From positions 6,138,001 to 6,202,000 of the forward strand of contig NZ_CP051774.1 of NCBI RefSeq assembly GCF_012913485.1: a stretch of 64,000 nt of DNA, written 5' to 3'. Positions 17,739 through 24,837 of this stretch are shown here, in pieces (the stretch's first letter is position 1; each line of letters begins with the position of its first letter). The position numbers and the translations under genes were made by a program. Source of the DNA: Luteolibacter luteus (GTDB taxonomy: Bacteria > Verrucomicrobiota > Verrucomicrobiia > Verrucomicrobiales > Akkermansiaceae). The notes below the pieces were generated by a model. That model made no database searches. It saw nothing but the letters and a program-made list of their open reading frames with translations, and was not told the DNA's origin.

Positions 17739-19820
17739 ATGCGATCCCTACGCCGCTGCGCCACCCTTCTTCTGCTTCTCCCGTCACTCCTCCATGCGGA
17801 CACGCTGCTGAAGCTGGAACCCTTCAGCGGGCCGGATCCGGCCTTCCTCGAACCCCTCCCCGGCACCGTGGAACTCCACGCCGGAATGTCGGTCCGCGCC
17901 ACGCCCCAGGGCCAGCCCCAGCCGGGCGATCTGGTCTTGGAGATGGAGTATTTCTGCGCGGGCGGCGTGCCGGGCTTTACCCTACTCCCCGGTCCTCCTT
18001 TCGAAGCGAAAACCGCGCGCCCCTCGCCGCCGCTTGGCCACAGCGAAACATGGAGCCGCTACGCCGCAAGGATTGCTCCCCCCGGCAATCCGCTGCCGGA
18101 AAATTGGCAGCAGCTCCGCCTAGACCTTCCACTGCCAAAAGACCGCGTCCTTCAGATCCGGAATGCCCGCCTCCGCCCCGAGACGCCCGGCGAATTCGAC
18201 AAGGCCGCCGCCAACCCGAAGTCCTCCGCCGACAAGGATGCGCTCGACCGGTATCTGGCCGCGAAGTTCCCCGCTTCCGTCGATTCCGTCTCCATAACGG
18301 ACAAGGAGATCTCAATCGCCGGTCAGGCGGACAAGGAAGCTGCGGACCTCTTTCTCGCGGATATCCCGATGGATGTCGTGCTGGATTCCCCGCAATCATG
18401 GGAGGACCTCATCCCCGTGAAAGCAGGACCGGACGGTCGCTTCTCGTTCAGCCTGCCTCGTCATCGACAGCGCGGCGGTTTGACCTATGACCGCCTCAGT
18501 TCGCGGTGGCAGCTGGTGAAAAAAACTGCGGCTGGAATTCACCCGCTTTCCCACGCCCGCTACGCGGAATCCGTCGCGCCACGCTATCCGGATCTTCCCC
18601 CAGCGGCACCGAAGAACAAGAAAGGGCTCGGTGGCTGGCATCTCGGCTGGTTGCCGGAGGAACTTGATGAACTCGGGATCAGTGCCGTCACCGTGAACGT
18701 GATGATCCACTCGCTGGTCTCTCTCACTCCCGGTGAGGGTACCGTGCCCTTTCAATGGCAAGGCCGCACCTATCATGCCCAGACGAAGGCGCTCGAAGGC
18801 TTCGATGCCACGTTCCGGGAGGCGGCGAAACACAACGTGATGGTTTCCGCGATCCTGCTTGTGGCGAACCCTGCGAGGGATTCCAGCCCCGTCGTAAAGA
18901 TGCTCGGGCACCCCGATGCCACTGCGGACGGAACCTTTGCCATGCCAAACGTGTGCTCTGAGGAAGGGATCTCCCTCTATGGGGCGATCCTCAATCTGAT
19001 GGCCGAGCGCTGGTCGCGGCCCGATGGCAAGTATGGCCGCGTGCATCATTGGATCATGCACAATGAGGTCGATGCAGGCTGGGTATGGACGAATGCAGGC
19101 CCCAAGCCGGACGTGGTCTTCATGGACCTCTACCAGCGATCGATGCGCCTGATGGACCTGATCGCTCGGCAATACGACCCGAACAGCAAGGCCTTCATCA
19201 CCCTCACTCATCACTGGGCAAACAAAGGACAGGCCGAGTGGTATGGCTCGAAGCGGCTGATCGACCTGCTGGCGATGAATACCGCCGCGGAAGGAGATTT
19301 CCCTTGGGCCCTTGCCTATCACCCTTATCCGCAGAACCTCTTCAATCCCCGCGCATGGGAAGACGAACAGGCGAGCTTCAGCTTCAACTCCGACAAGCTC
19401 ACACCGAAGAACCTCGAAGTGCTGGATGCGTATATGAAGCAGCCGCAGCTTCTGTATCGCGGCAAGGTCCGCCCGGTCCACCTTTCCGAGAACGGCTTCA
19501 ATTCGAAGGACTACTCGGCAAAGGAACTCGCTGATCAAGCCGCAGGCATGGCCATGGCTTGGAAAAAGATGGAGAAACTTTCATCCATCGAATCCTGGCA
19601 GTACCACAACTGGATCGACAATCGCCACGAAGGAGGACTGAAGATCGGCCTGAGAAAATTCCCCGATGAGCCCGGCGACCCGCTTGGAAAGAAACCGATC
19701 TGGCATCTCTACAAGGCGCTCGGGACGCCGGCGGAGGATTCGGTTGCGAAGCCTTGCCTGGAGGTCATCGGGATCAAGGACTGGAGCGAGGTGATCCATC
19801 AGGGACCTTTCGCCAATTGA
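17739..19820 (+). CDS. DUF5722 secreted glycosidase-like protein
   Basis: A 693-residue protein with a signal peptide (CATLLLLLPSLLHA). The C-terminal 400 residues look like a TIM-barrel glycosidase of the DUF5722 type: WHLGWLPEELDELGISAVTVN, then HHWIMHNEVDAGWVWTNAG (candidate acid/base Glu) and HLSENGFNSKDYS (candidate nucleophile Glu), a pattern seen in clan GH-A. The N-terminal 250 residues are beta-rich and may bind the substrate or be ancillary. The substrate is unknown. The ATG at 17739 is taken as start; a GTG two codons earlier is equally possible. Confidence 0.78.
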   Translation: MRSLRRCATLLLLLPSLLHADTLLKLEPFSGPDPAFLEPLPGTVELHAGMSVRATPQGQPQPGDLVLEMEYFCAGGVPGFTLLPGPPFEAKTARPSPPLGHSETWSRYAARIAPPGNPLPENWQQLRLDLPLPKDRVLQIRNARLRPETPGEFDKAAANPKSSADKDALDRYLAAKFPASVDSVSITDKEISIAGQADKEAADLFLADIPMDVVLDSPQSWEDLIPVKAGPDGRFSFSLPRHRQRGGLTYDRLSSRWQLVKKTAAGIHPLSHARYAESVAPRYPDLPPAAPKNKKGLGGWHLGWLPEELDELGISAVTVNVMIHSLVSLTPGEGTVPFQWQGRTYHAQTKALEGFDATFREAAKHNVMVSAILLVANPARDSSPVVKMLGHPDATADGTFAMPNVCSEEGISLYGAILNLMAERWSRPDGKYGRVHHWIMHNEVDAGWVWTNAGPKPDVVFMDLYQRSMRLMDLIARQYDPNSKAFITLTHHWANKGQAEWYGSKRLIDLLAMNTAAEGDFPWALAYHPYPQNLFNPRAWEDEQASFSFNSDKLTPKNLEVLDAYMKQPQLLYRGKVRPVHLSENGFNSKDYSAKELADQAAGMAMAWKKMEKLSSIESWQYHNWIDNRHEGGLKIGLRKFPDEPGDPLGKKPIWHLYKALGTPAEDSVAKPCLEVIGIKDWSEVIHQGPFAN

Positions 19821-19844
19821 GAACTGCCTCGCTGTCCAGAGGGA

Positions 19845-20591
19845 TTATCCTACCACTCTGACCTCATCTGCTTGCACCAGCTTGCGGATGCCCTCCGGCG
19901 TTTGCAGGAGCAGTTCCCCGCCATCGCCGATGCCTTTCACGGTGCCATGCAGCGCTCCGTCGGCGGCGATGAGGCTCACCTCTTTTCCAGTGAGCGCGCA
20001 GCGCACCCGGAAGTGTCGCATCAGTTCATCGAAATCCTGACCGATCTTCGATTGCCAGACGCCGAAGCGCTCAAGCACCGCCGCGAGCACCATGGGTAAA
20101 AGGGGCGCTTCCCCGCATTCCAAGGCCAGCGAGGTGGCGCTGTCCGCAAGCACTTCAGGGAACTCCATCACGCCGACGTTGATCCCGATTCCCGCGACGA
20201 CAAAGTCTTCTCCTGCCTCGACCAGGATCCCGGCGATCTTCTTGCCGCCGACCCACACGTCATTCGGCCATTTTACCTCGGCCGCGATGCCGAAGCGGTC
20301 CAATCCTTCTGCCACGGCAAGCCCCGCGGCAAGCGAAAGACGCGGCCACAGTGCCTTGTTCTCCGATGGACGTAGTAGCACCGTAAAAGCGAGGCCTTCG
20401 CCGGGAGGACAAACCCATGCCGCGCCGCGCCGGCCGCGCCCGGCTTCCTGCTTTCCTGCAACCACCACGACGCCTGCTGCCGCGCCTTCCCGGCCCAGCA
20501 GTCGCGCATCGTCATTCGTGGAGCCGGTGGATTCCCGGTAGTCCAGCCGATAGCCTTCTGGAAGGGCGGTATCTGTCCAAGGCTCGCTCAT
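19845..20591 (-). CDS. birA: Biotin--[acetyl-CoA-carboxylase] ligase
   Basis: A 248-residue class I (no DNA-binding domain) biotin protein ligase. It has the STNDDAR opening, the biotinyl-AMP loop GRGRRGAAW (residues 51-59), KWPNDV (residues 107-112) and GGKKIAGILVE. It activates biotin with ATP and attaches it to the carboxyl carrier protein of acetyl-CoA carboxylase. The missing N-terminal HTH means it should not act as a repressor. Its start overlaps the nadC stop by 4 bp (ATGA), so the two cofactor genes form an operon. Confidence 0.95.
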   Translation of the reverse strand: MSEPWTDTALPEGYRLDYRESTGSTNDDARLLGREGAAAGVVVVAGKQEAGRGRRGAAWVCPPGEGLAFTVLLRPSENKALWPRLSLAAGLAVAEGLDRFGIAAEVKWPNDVWVGGKKIAGILVEAGEDFVVAGIGINVGVMEFPEVLADSATSLALECGEAPLLPMVLAAVLERFGVWQSKIGQDFDELMRHFRVRCALTGKEVSLIAADGALHGTVKGIGDGGELLLQTPEGIRKLVQADEVRVVG

Positions 20592-21475
20592 TCGCGTTTC
20601 ACGAAGTCCAGCGCCAGATCCATCGCCTCCACGGAGTGCGTGATCGCGCCTACGGAAATGAAATCCACACCGGTTTCCGCAATTCCTGCCACGGTCTTCA
20701 GGGTGACACCGCCGCTTGCTTCCAGCTTCGGTGTGGAGCGCTCGCCGCGCAGTTCCACCGCTTGGCGGAGTTCTTCCAGCGTCATGTTATCCAGGAGAAT
20801 GTAATCCACCCCTTCCATGCTCAGGAAAGCCTCGACCTGTTCCAGTGAGTCGGCTTCGAGCTCGACCTCCACCTCGGGATGGTCGGCCTTCAGGCGGCGG
20901 ATCGCCTCTTGGAGTTCTTCCAGTCGGCCTTCCGCCACAAGGTGATTGTCCTTCACCATCACGCGGTCGTAGAGGCCCATGCGATGGTTCGTGCCTCCTC
21001 CGTGGGTGACGGCCAGCTTGTCGAGATAGCGCCAGCCCGGGATGGTTTTCCGGGTATCGAGGATCTCGGCATTGGTGCCGCGGACGGCATCGACATACTG
21101 GCGGGTGGCGGTGGCCACGCCGCTCATCCGCTGCATGAAATTCAGCACCGTGCGCTCCGCGGTCAGCACCGAGCGTGCAGGCCCTTCGACCTTCATGATG
21201 TAGGCACCCTCCGCGATCCGGTCGCCGTCGTTGACCAGCAGCCCGGCCTCGATGGAGGGATCGATTTTTCGGAGTACCGCCAGCGCGATCTCCCCTCCGG
21301 ACAGCACTCCCGTTTCCCGGGCCACGATGAATCCGGTCGCCTTGCGGTCTTCCGGGACGAAATACAGCGATGTCAGATCCCCGGCTCCTATGTCTTCTTC
21401 AAGGGCCGCATCGATCAATCGCTCCACGCTTTTTTCCACGCGCGGAAGGTAGGTCGAACCCGGCATTTCAGGCAA
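20588..21475 (-). CDS. nadC: Nicotinate-nucleotide pyrophosphorylase (carboxylating), quinolinate phosphoribosyltransferase
   Basis: A 295-residue type II phosphoribosyltransferase that makes nicotinate mononucleotide from quinolinate and PRPP in de novo NAD synthesis. Visible motifs are DLTS near the N-terminus, ERTVLNFMQRMSGVAT, DTRKTIPGWR (substrate-binding Arg/Lys), GGGTNHRMGLYDRVMVKDNH and the C-terminal EASGGVTLKTV and GVDFISVGAITHS. The length and motif order are normal. It precedes birA with a 4-bp overlap. Confidence 0.96.
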   Translation of the reverse strand: MPEMPGSTYLPRVEKSVERLIDAALEEDIGAGDLTSLYFVPEDRKATGFIVARETGVLSGGEIALAVLRKIDPSIEAGLLVNDGDRIAEGAYIMKVEGPARSVLTAERTVLNFMQRMSGVATATRQYVDAVRGTNAEILDTRKTIPGWRYLDKLAVTHGGGTNHRMGLYDRVMVKDNHLVAEGRLEELQEAIRRLKADHPEVEVELEADSLEQVEAFLSMEGVDYILLDNMTLEELRQAVELRGERSTPKLEASGGVTLKTVAGIAETGVDFISVGAITHSVEAMDLALDFVKRE

Positions 21476-21512
21476 TCGGGGAATTTCTAGAGCAGTGGTC
21501 CCCGGGAATTCG

Positions 21513-21929
21513 TTAGCCCACCACGCTCACCACGATTTCCCGCTGGTGTGGAGCACGCCGATGTTCGAAAAGAAAGATCCCCTGCCAGGTTCCCAAAGCC
21601 ATTTGCCCGTCCATGATCGGGATCACCTCGCTGGTCCGGGTCAAGGCCATGCGGATGTGGCTCGGCATGTCGTCCGGGCCTTCGTAAGTGTGGACGAAGT
21701 AAGGGGTGTCTTCCGGCACCAAGTGATCAAAGAAGGCCTCCAGATCCCGGCGTGCGCTGGGATCGGCATTCTCCATGATCACCAGACTGGCCGAGGTGTG
21801 GCGGACGAAGACGGTCACCGTGCCGGTCTGAATCCCGCTGCGCCGGACGATCCCGGCGACCTCTCCGGTGATTTCGAAGGTGCCTTTTCCCCGGGTGCGG
21901 ACTTGGAAGCTCTCGGCATGCGCGGCCAT
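21513..21929 (-). CDS. yjbQ: YjbQ family (UPF0047) protein
   Basis: A 138-residue protein with the UPF0047 hallmarks: GIQTGTVTVFVRHTSASLVIMEN, the SHIRMALTRTSEVIPIMDG segment and the final LGTWQGIFLFEHRRAPHQREI. Some family members have thiamine-phosphate synthase activity in vitro, but the physiological role is unclear. The ATG at 21929 gives the normal family length; the frame extends upstream without homology. It is divergent from the sugar phosphate isomerase gene. Confidence 0.9.
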   Translation of the reverse strand: MAAHAESFQVRTRGKGTFEITGEVAGIVRRSGIQTGTVTVFVRHTSASLVIMENADPSARRDLEAFFDHLVPEDTPYFVHTYEGPDDMPSHIRMALTRTSEVIPIMDGQMALGTWQGIFLFEHRRAPHQREIVVSVVG

Positions 21930-22087
21930 GGCGGCAGCAAAGACGGGCAAGCGGGTGAATGGCAACGAAGAAGCGAAGCAGCCAAGAACCGTCTCGTAAG
22001 TGCATCTTTCGTGCTGAAGCTTGATCTCCCCTGCCCTCGCGCTTGCCATGCCCCCGGTCGCGTGGTGTATCGCTAGGGAAACAAAAG

Positions 22088-23074
22088 ATGAACCGCCGCC
22101 ACTTCCTCACTACCGCCGCGTTTGCGAGTGCCGCCTTCTCGATCTCCGCCCAAGAGGAAAAGGATCCATCTGGAAAACCTCGGAAGAGCGTGGTTCTGGT
22201 GCCCGGCAAGGCGACCGCCGCCTCCGTATCTCCTTCGAACCGCATCGGCGTGTCATCCTATTCCTTCTGGGGCTTCCAGCGCGAGGAACTAAGGGACATT
22301 CCGACCTGCATCGATCATGCGGCGCGCATGGGCTTCGATGGCTTCGAGATCCTGCAGCGCCAGCTCTTCACTCCGGAGTCGACGCCGGACAATGCCCAAC
22401 TGCAGAAGATCAAGCGGCACGCTTTCATCAATGGCCTCGATCTCATGGGCTACTCGACCCACCAGGGCTTCCTCTCGCCGGACCAGGCGAAGCGCGATGC
22501 GCAGATCAAGCACACCATCGATTGCATCGAACAGGCGTATGCCCTGGGCATCCCGACGATGCGGGTGAACTCAGGCACCTGGGGCACCTCGAAAGACTTC
22601 GATGACCTGATGGCGAAGCGCGGCGTGGAGCAGCCCATCGAAGGCTATACCGAGGAAGATGCCTACAAGTGGGTCATCGACTCTTATCAGAAGATCCTTC
22701 CCACCGCGGAGAAGTGCGGCGTGGTGATGGGTCTCGAGAACCACTGGGGCCTCGGCGTGACACCCGAGGGCGTGAAGCGCGTGGTGGATACCATCAATTC
22801 GCCCTGGCTAAAGGTGACGCTCGATACCGGCAACTTCCTTGAAGACCCCTACGAGCGCCTGTCGAAGCTGGCGAAGGACACGGTGCTGCTTCAGGCGAAG
22901 ACCTACTTCGGCGGTGGTGTCTGGTACACGCTGGACCTCGACTACCCGCGCATCGCGAAGATCATGAAGGAAGCGGGCTACACCGGCTACGTCTCGCTGG
23001 AGTTCGAGGGCAAGGAAGATCCGCTCACTGCGATTCCCAAGAGCTTGGCCTTGCTCCGGAACGCCTTTGCGTGA
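22088..23074 (+). CDS. Sugar phosphate isomerase/epimerase (xylose isomerase-like TIM barrel) with Tat-type leader
   Basis: A 328-residue protein opening MNRRHFLTTAAFASAAFS, a Tat-type leader (R-R-x-F-L). The mature part is an AP-endonuclease-2/xylose isomerase-like TIM barrel: RIGVSSYSFWG, MGFDGFEILQ, GVVMGLENHWG, LKVTLDTGNF and YTGYVSLEFEG, which supply the usual metal-binding Glu/Asp/His positions. It likely isomerises or epimerises a sugar in the periplasm. An AGGGA sequence about 10 nt before the ATG at 22088 fits a ribosome site. tatA lies about 1.5 kb downstream on the other strand. Confidence 0.9.
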   Translation: MNRRHFLTTAAFASAAFSISAQEEKDPSGKPRKSVVLVPGKATAASVSPSNRIGVSSYSFWGFQREELRDIPTCIDHAARMGFDGFEILQRQLFTPESTPDNAQLQKIKRHAFINGLDLMGYSTHQGFLSPDQAKRDAQIKHTIDCIEQAYALGIPTMRVNSGTWGTSKDFDDLMAKRGVEQPIEGYTEEDAYKWVIDSYQKILPTAEKCGVVMGLENHWGLGVTPEGVKRVVDTINSPWLKVTLDTGNFLEDPYERLSKLAKDTVLLQAKTYFGGGVWYTLDLDYPRIAKIMKEAGYTGYVSLEFEGKEDPLTAIPKSLALLRNAFA

Positions 23075-23083
23075 TCGTGGGGC

Positions 23084-23314
23084 ATGGAGAATGCGGGAAA
23101 GCTGCTTGTCTTCGCCGGCATCGGCCTGGCCGTGCTCGGCTGCGTGCTTTGGTTCGCCGGAGGCAAGGGCTGGCTCTCATGGATCGGCCGCCTGCCCGGT
23201 GACATCCGGGTGGAGGGCGACAAGGGCGGCTTCTACTTCCCGATCGTAACCTGCATCCTCGTCAGCGCCGTGCTCAGTGGTGTGATGGCGCTGGTGAGGA
23301 AATTTTTCGAGTAA
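23084..23314 (+). CDS. DUF2905 small membrane protein
   Basis: A 76-residue protein with two hydrophobic helices (LLVFAGIGLAVLGCVLWFAG and FPIVTCILVSAVLSGVMAL) around a conserved IGRLPGDIRVEGDKGGFYFPI loop, the DUF2905 signature. Function unknown. It starts 9 bp after the isomerase stop and is probably co-transcribed; it is convergent with the exonuclease gene. Confidence 0.88.
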   Translation: MENAGKLLVFAGIGLAVLGCVLWFAGGKGWLSWIGRLPGDIRVEGDKGGFYFPIVTCILVSAVLSGVMALVRKFFE

Positions 23315-23324
23315 AGGCCGGAGG

Positions 23325-24380
23325 CTACTTCTTCAAGATCACCAACAGCGGACGGTGATCGCTCGCGCCGGCGACGGCTTCGTTATCGATGATCTTCGAG
23401 TGATCCCACTCGATCGAGCGGCGGAGGGCTTGGGAGACCAGCACGTAGTCGATGCGGGTGTATGTGTCCTGATAGTCCCAGTAGTGGGTCCAGTATTGGC
23501 CGCGGGAATCCTTCAGGGCGATCATGTTCAGGGACATGGATCCCCTGCCGGAGCCGTGCACCGTTTTCATGGTGGGGCTATTCCGCGTGTCATTGAAATC
23601 GCCATAGACGACGAGCCGTGCCTGCGGATCGGCCTCAAGGATCGAGTCGATCTCGCGGCGCAGCAGATGAGCTTCCTGGCGGCGCATTTCTTCCTGATCT
23701 CCGTCCTCGACCTCGCGCTTCGACTTCAAGTGCACACCGAGAAAACGGAAGGCGCCTGCGGGCGTGTCGATGGACGCATCGAGAATCCCCCGCAGCATGG
23801 CATATTCCCTGCCGCCGAGATGGTAGCTCAGGTTCTCGTGAGCCACGGTTTTGCCGATCGGATAGCGGGAAAGAATCACCAGGCTGCGGGTGAGATCGGA
23901 GCCGCGGTTCAGATAGAAATGCGGGAGCTCCATCCCAGCATCCGAAAGATACTTTTGTAGATCTTTCACATCTCTCTCATTCCCTATCTCGGAAATGCCG
24001 AGGATATCCGGCTTTGCGGAAAGAATCGCCTCGGTGACCTTGCGGCGCTCTGCTTCCGGCTTTGGCGTGCCGGGCACCAGCTTCCGATCCACGTAGCGGT
24101 CCGTGGTCAGCCAGTTTTCCACATTGTAGGTGACCAGACGGACCAGCGCTCCCTTAGCGGCGGCCTCCGCCTTTGCCACCGGACCCGCAGATGCGGGAGA
24201 GGATGCCGGTTTCGGCGCGCTGGCAAGTGCGGGTGCGAGGGCCGGGGTCGACTGCGATTGCCCGGTCCAATCGCCGCCCTGATCCCTCTCCTTGCAGGAG
24301 GTGCCAGCTGCTACCAAGAAAAACGCCCCGAGGAAACCCGGGGCGTTCTTGAGAATGATGGGAAGGTTCCGGAGCTCCAT
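23325..24380 (-). CDS. Endonuclease/exonuclease/phosphatase family lipoprotein
   Basis: A 351-residue protein. The N-terminus is short and hydrophobic with a possible lipobox (VAAGTSC), then a Pro/Ala/Ser-rich linker to about residue 75, then an EEP fold: VTYNVENW, ILGISEIGN (catalytic Glu), VYGDFND (Asp and Asn) and ASDHRPLL (Asp-His). The family cleaves phosphodiester bonds of nucleic acids or lipids; surface anchoring suggests scavenging of extracellular DNA or phosphate. It starts 3 bp after the tatA stop. An intrinsic-terminator-like hairpin lies inside its first 25 codons, so the true start may be further downstream. Confidence 0.87.
   Translation of the reverse strand: MELRNLPIILKNAPGFLGAFFLVAAGTSCKERDQGGDWTGQSQSTPALAPALASAPKPASSPASAGPVAKAEAAAKGALVRLVTYNVENWLTTDRYVDRKLVPGTPKPEAERRKVTEAILSAKPDILGISEIGNERDVKDLQKYLSDAGMELPHFYLNRGSDLTRSLVILSRYPIGKTVAHENLSYHLGGREYAMLRGILDASIDTPAGAFRFLGVHLKSKREVEDGDQEEMRRQEAHLLRREIDSILEADPQARLVVYGDFNDTRNSPTMKTVHGSGRGSMSLNMIALKDSRGQYWTHYWDYQDTYTRIDYVLVSQALRRSIEWDHSKIIDNEAVAGASDHRPLLVILKK
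24313..24347 (-). terminator. Intrinsic-terminator-like hairpin within the 5' end of the exonuclease gene
   Basis: On the minus strand AACGCCCCG, an 8-nt loop and CGGGGCGTT form a perfect 9-bp stem followed at once by TTTTTCTT. It lies 40-70 bp downstream of the tatA stop and would end the tatA transcript, yet it overlaps codons 12-21 of the annotated exonuclease frame. Confidence 0.6.
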
Positions 24381-24383
24381 CGC

Positions 24384-24620
24384 TCAGGCCTTGTCGTGGG
24401 CCTCTTTGCCGGCGGCTTCCTTGACGCGGACTTCCTCTTCAGAGCGAGTGATCTCGCGCTCGAAATCCTCGCGGGCCTTTTTGAATTCGCCCATGCTTTT
24501 GCCCACACCGCGGGCAAGTTCAGGCAGCTTTTTGGCACCGAAGAGGAGGAGCACGATCAGAAAGATAACGATCATCTCCTGGCCTCCAAGGCCGCCGATG
24601 AATGCGAGCGAAGTATTCAT
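24384..24620 (-). CDS. tatA: Twin-arginine translocase subunit TatA/TatE
   Basis: A 78-residue protein with one N-terminal membrane helix (MIVIFLIVLLLFGAKKLPEL), the FG-A-KKLPEL hinge and an amphipathic helix (RGVGKSMGEFKKAREDFE) with a charged tail. TatA multimers form the pore of the Tat pathway for folded proteins. Two genes in this window encode Tat-type leaders (the sugar isomerase and the DUF1501 protein). The ATG at 24620 is chosen by homology; the frame runs further upstream. The exonuclease gene follows 3 bp after its stop. Confidence 0.93.
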   Translation of the reverse strand: MNTSLAFIGGLGGQEMIVIFLIVLLLFGAKKLPELARGVGKSMGEFKKAREDFEREITRSEEEVRVKEAAGKEAHDKA

Positions 24621-24837
24621 GAAGTTAAGCTTAGGCCCCCGTGGGCTTGGTTGCAATGGGAATAACGTGGAGGAAACTGCCTCTCTTTCGCAAGCGTAAT
24701 GATCGCCGCTGTCAGTCGGCACGATACCCTGAAAGCGCGGCCCCGATCGGGCTCCGTCTAAATCCCGCCCCGTCAAAATTGTAACGCCACGCGTCTTGGC
24801 GATTTTCATCCGGCTGCTTGGCCGCTATCGCGTTGGC

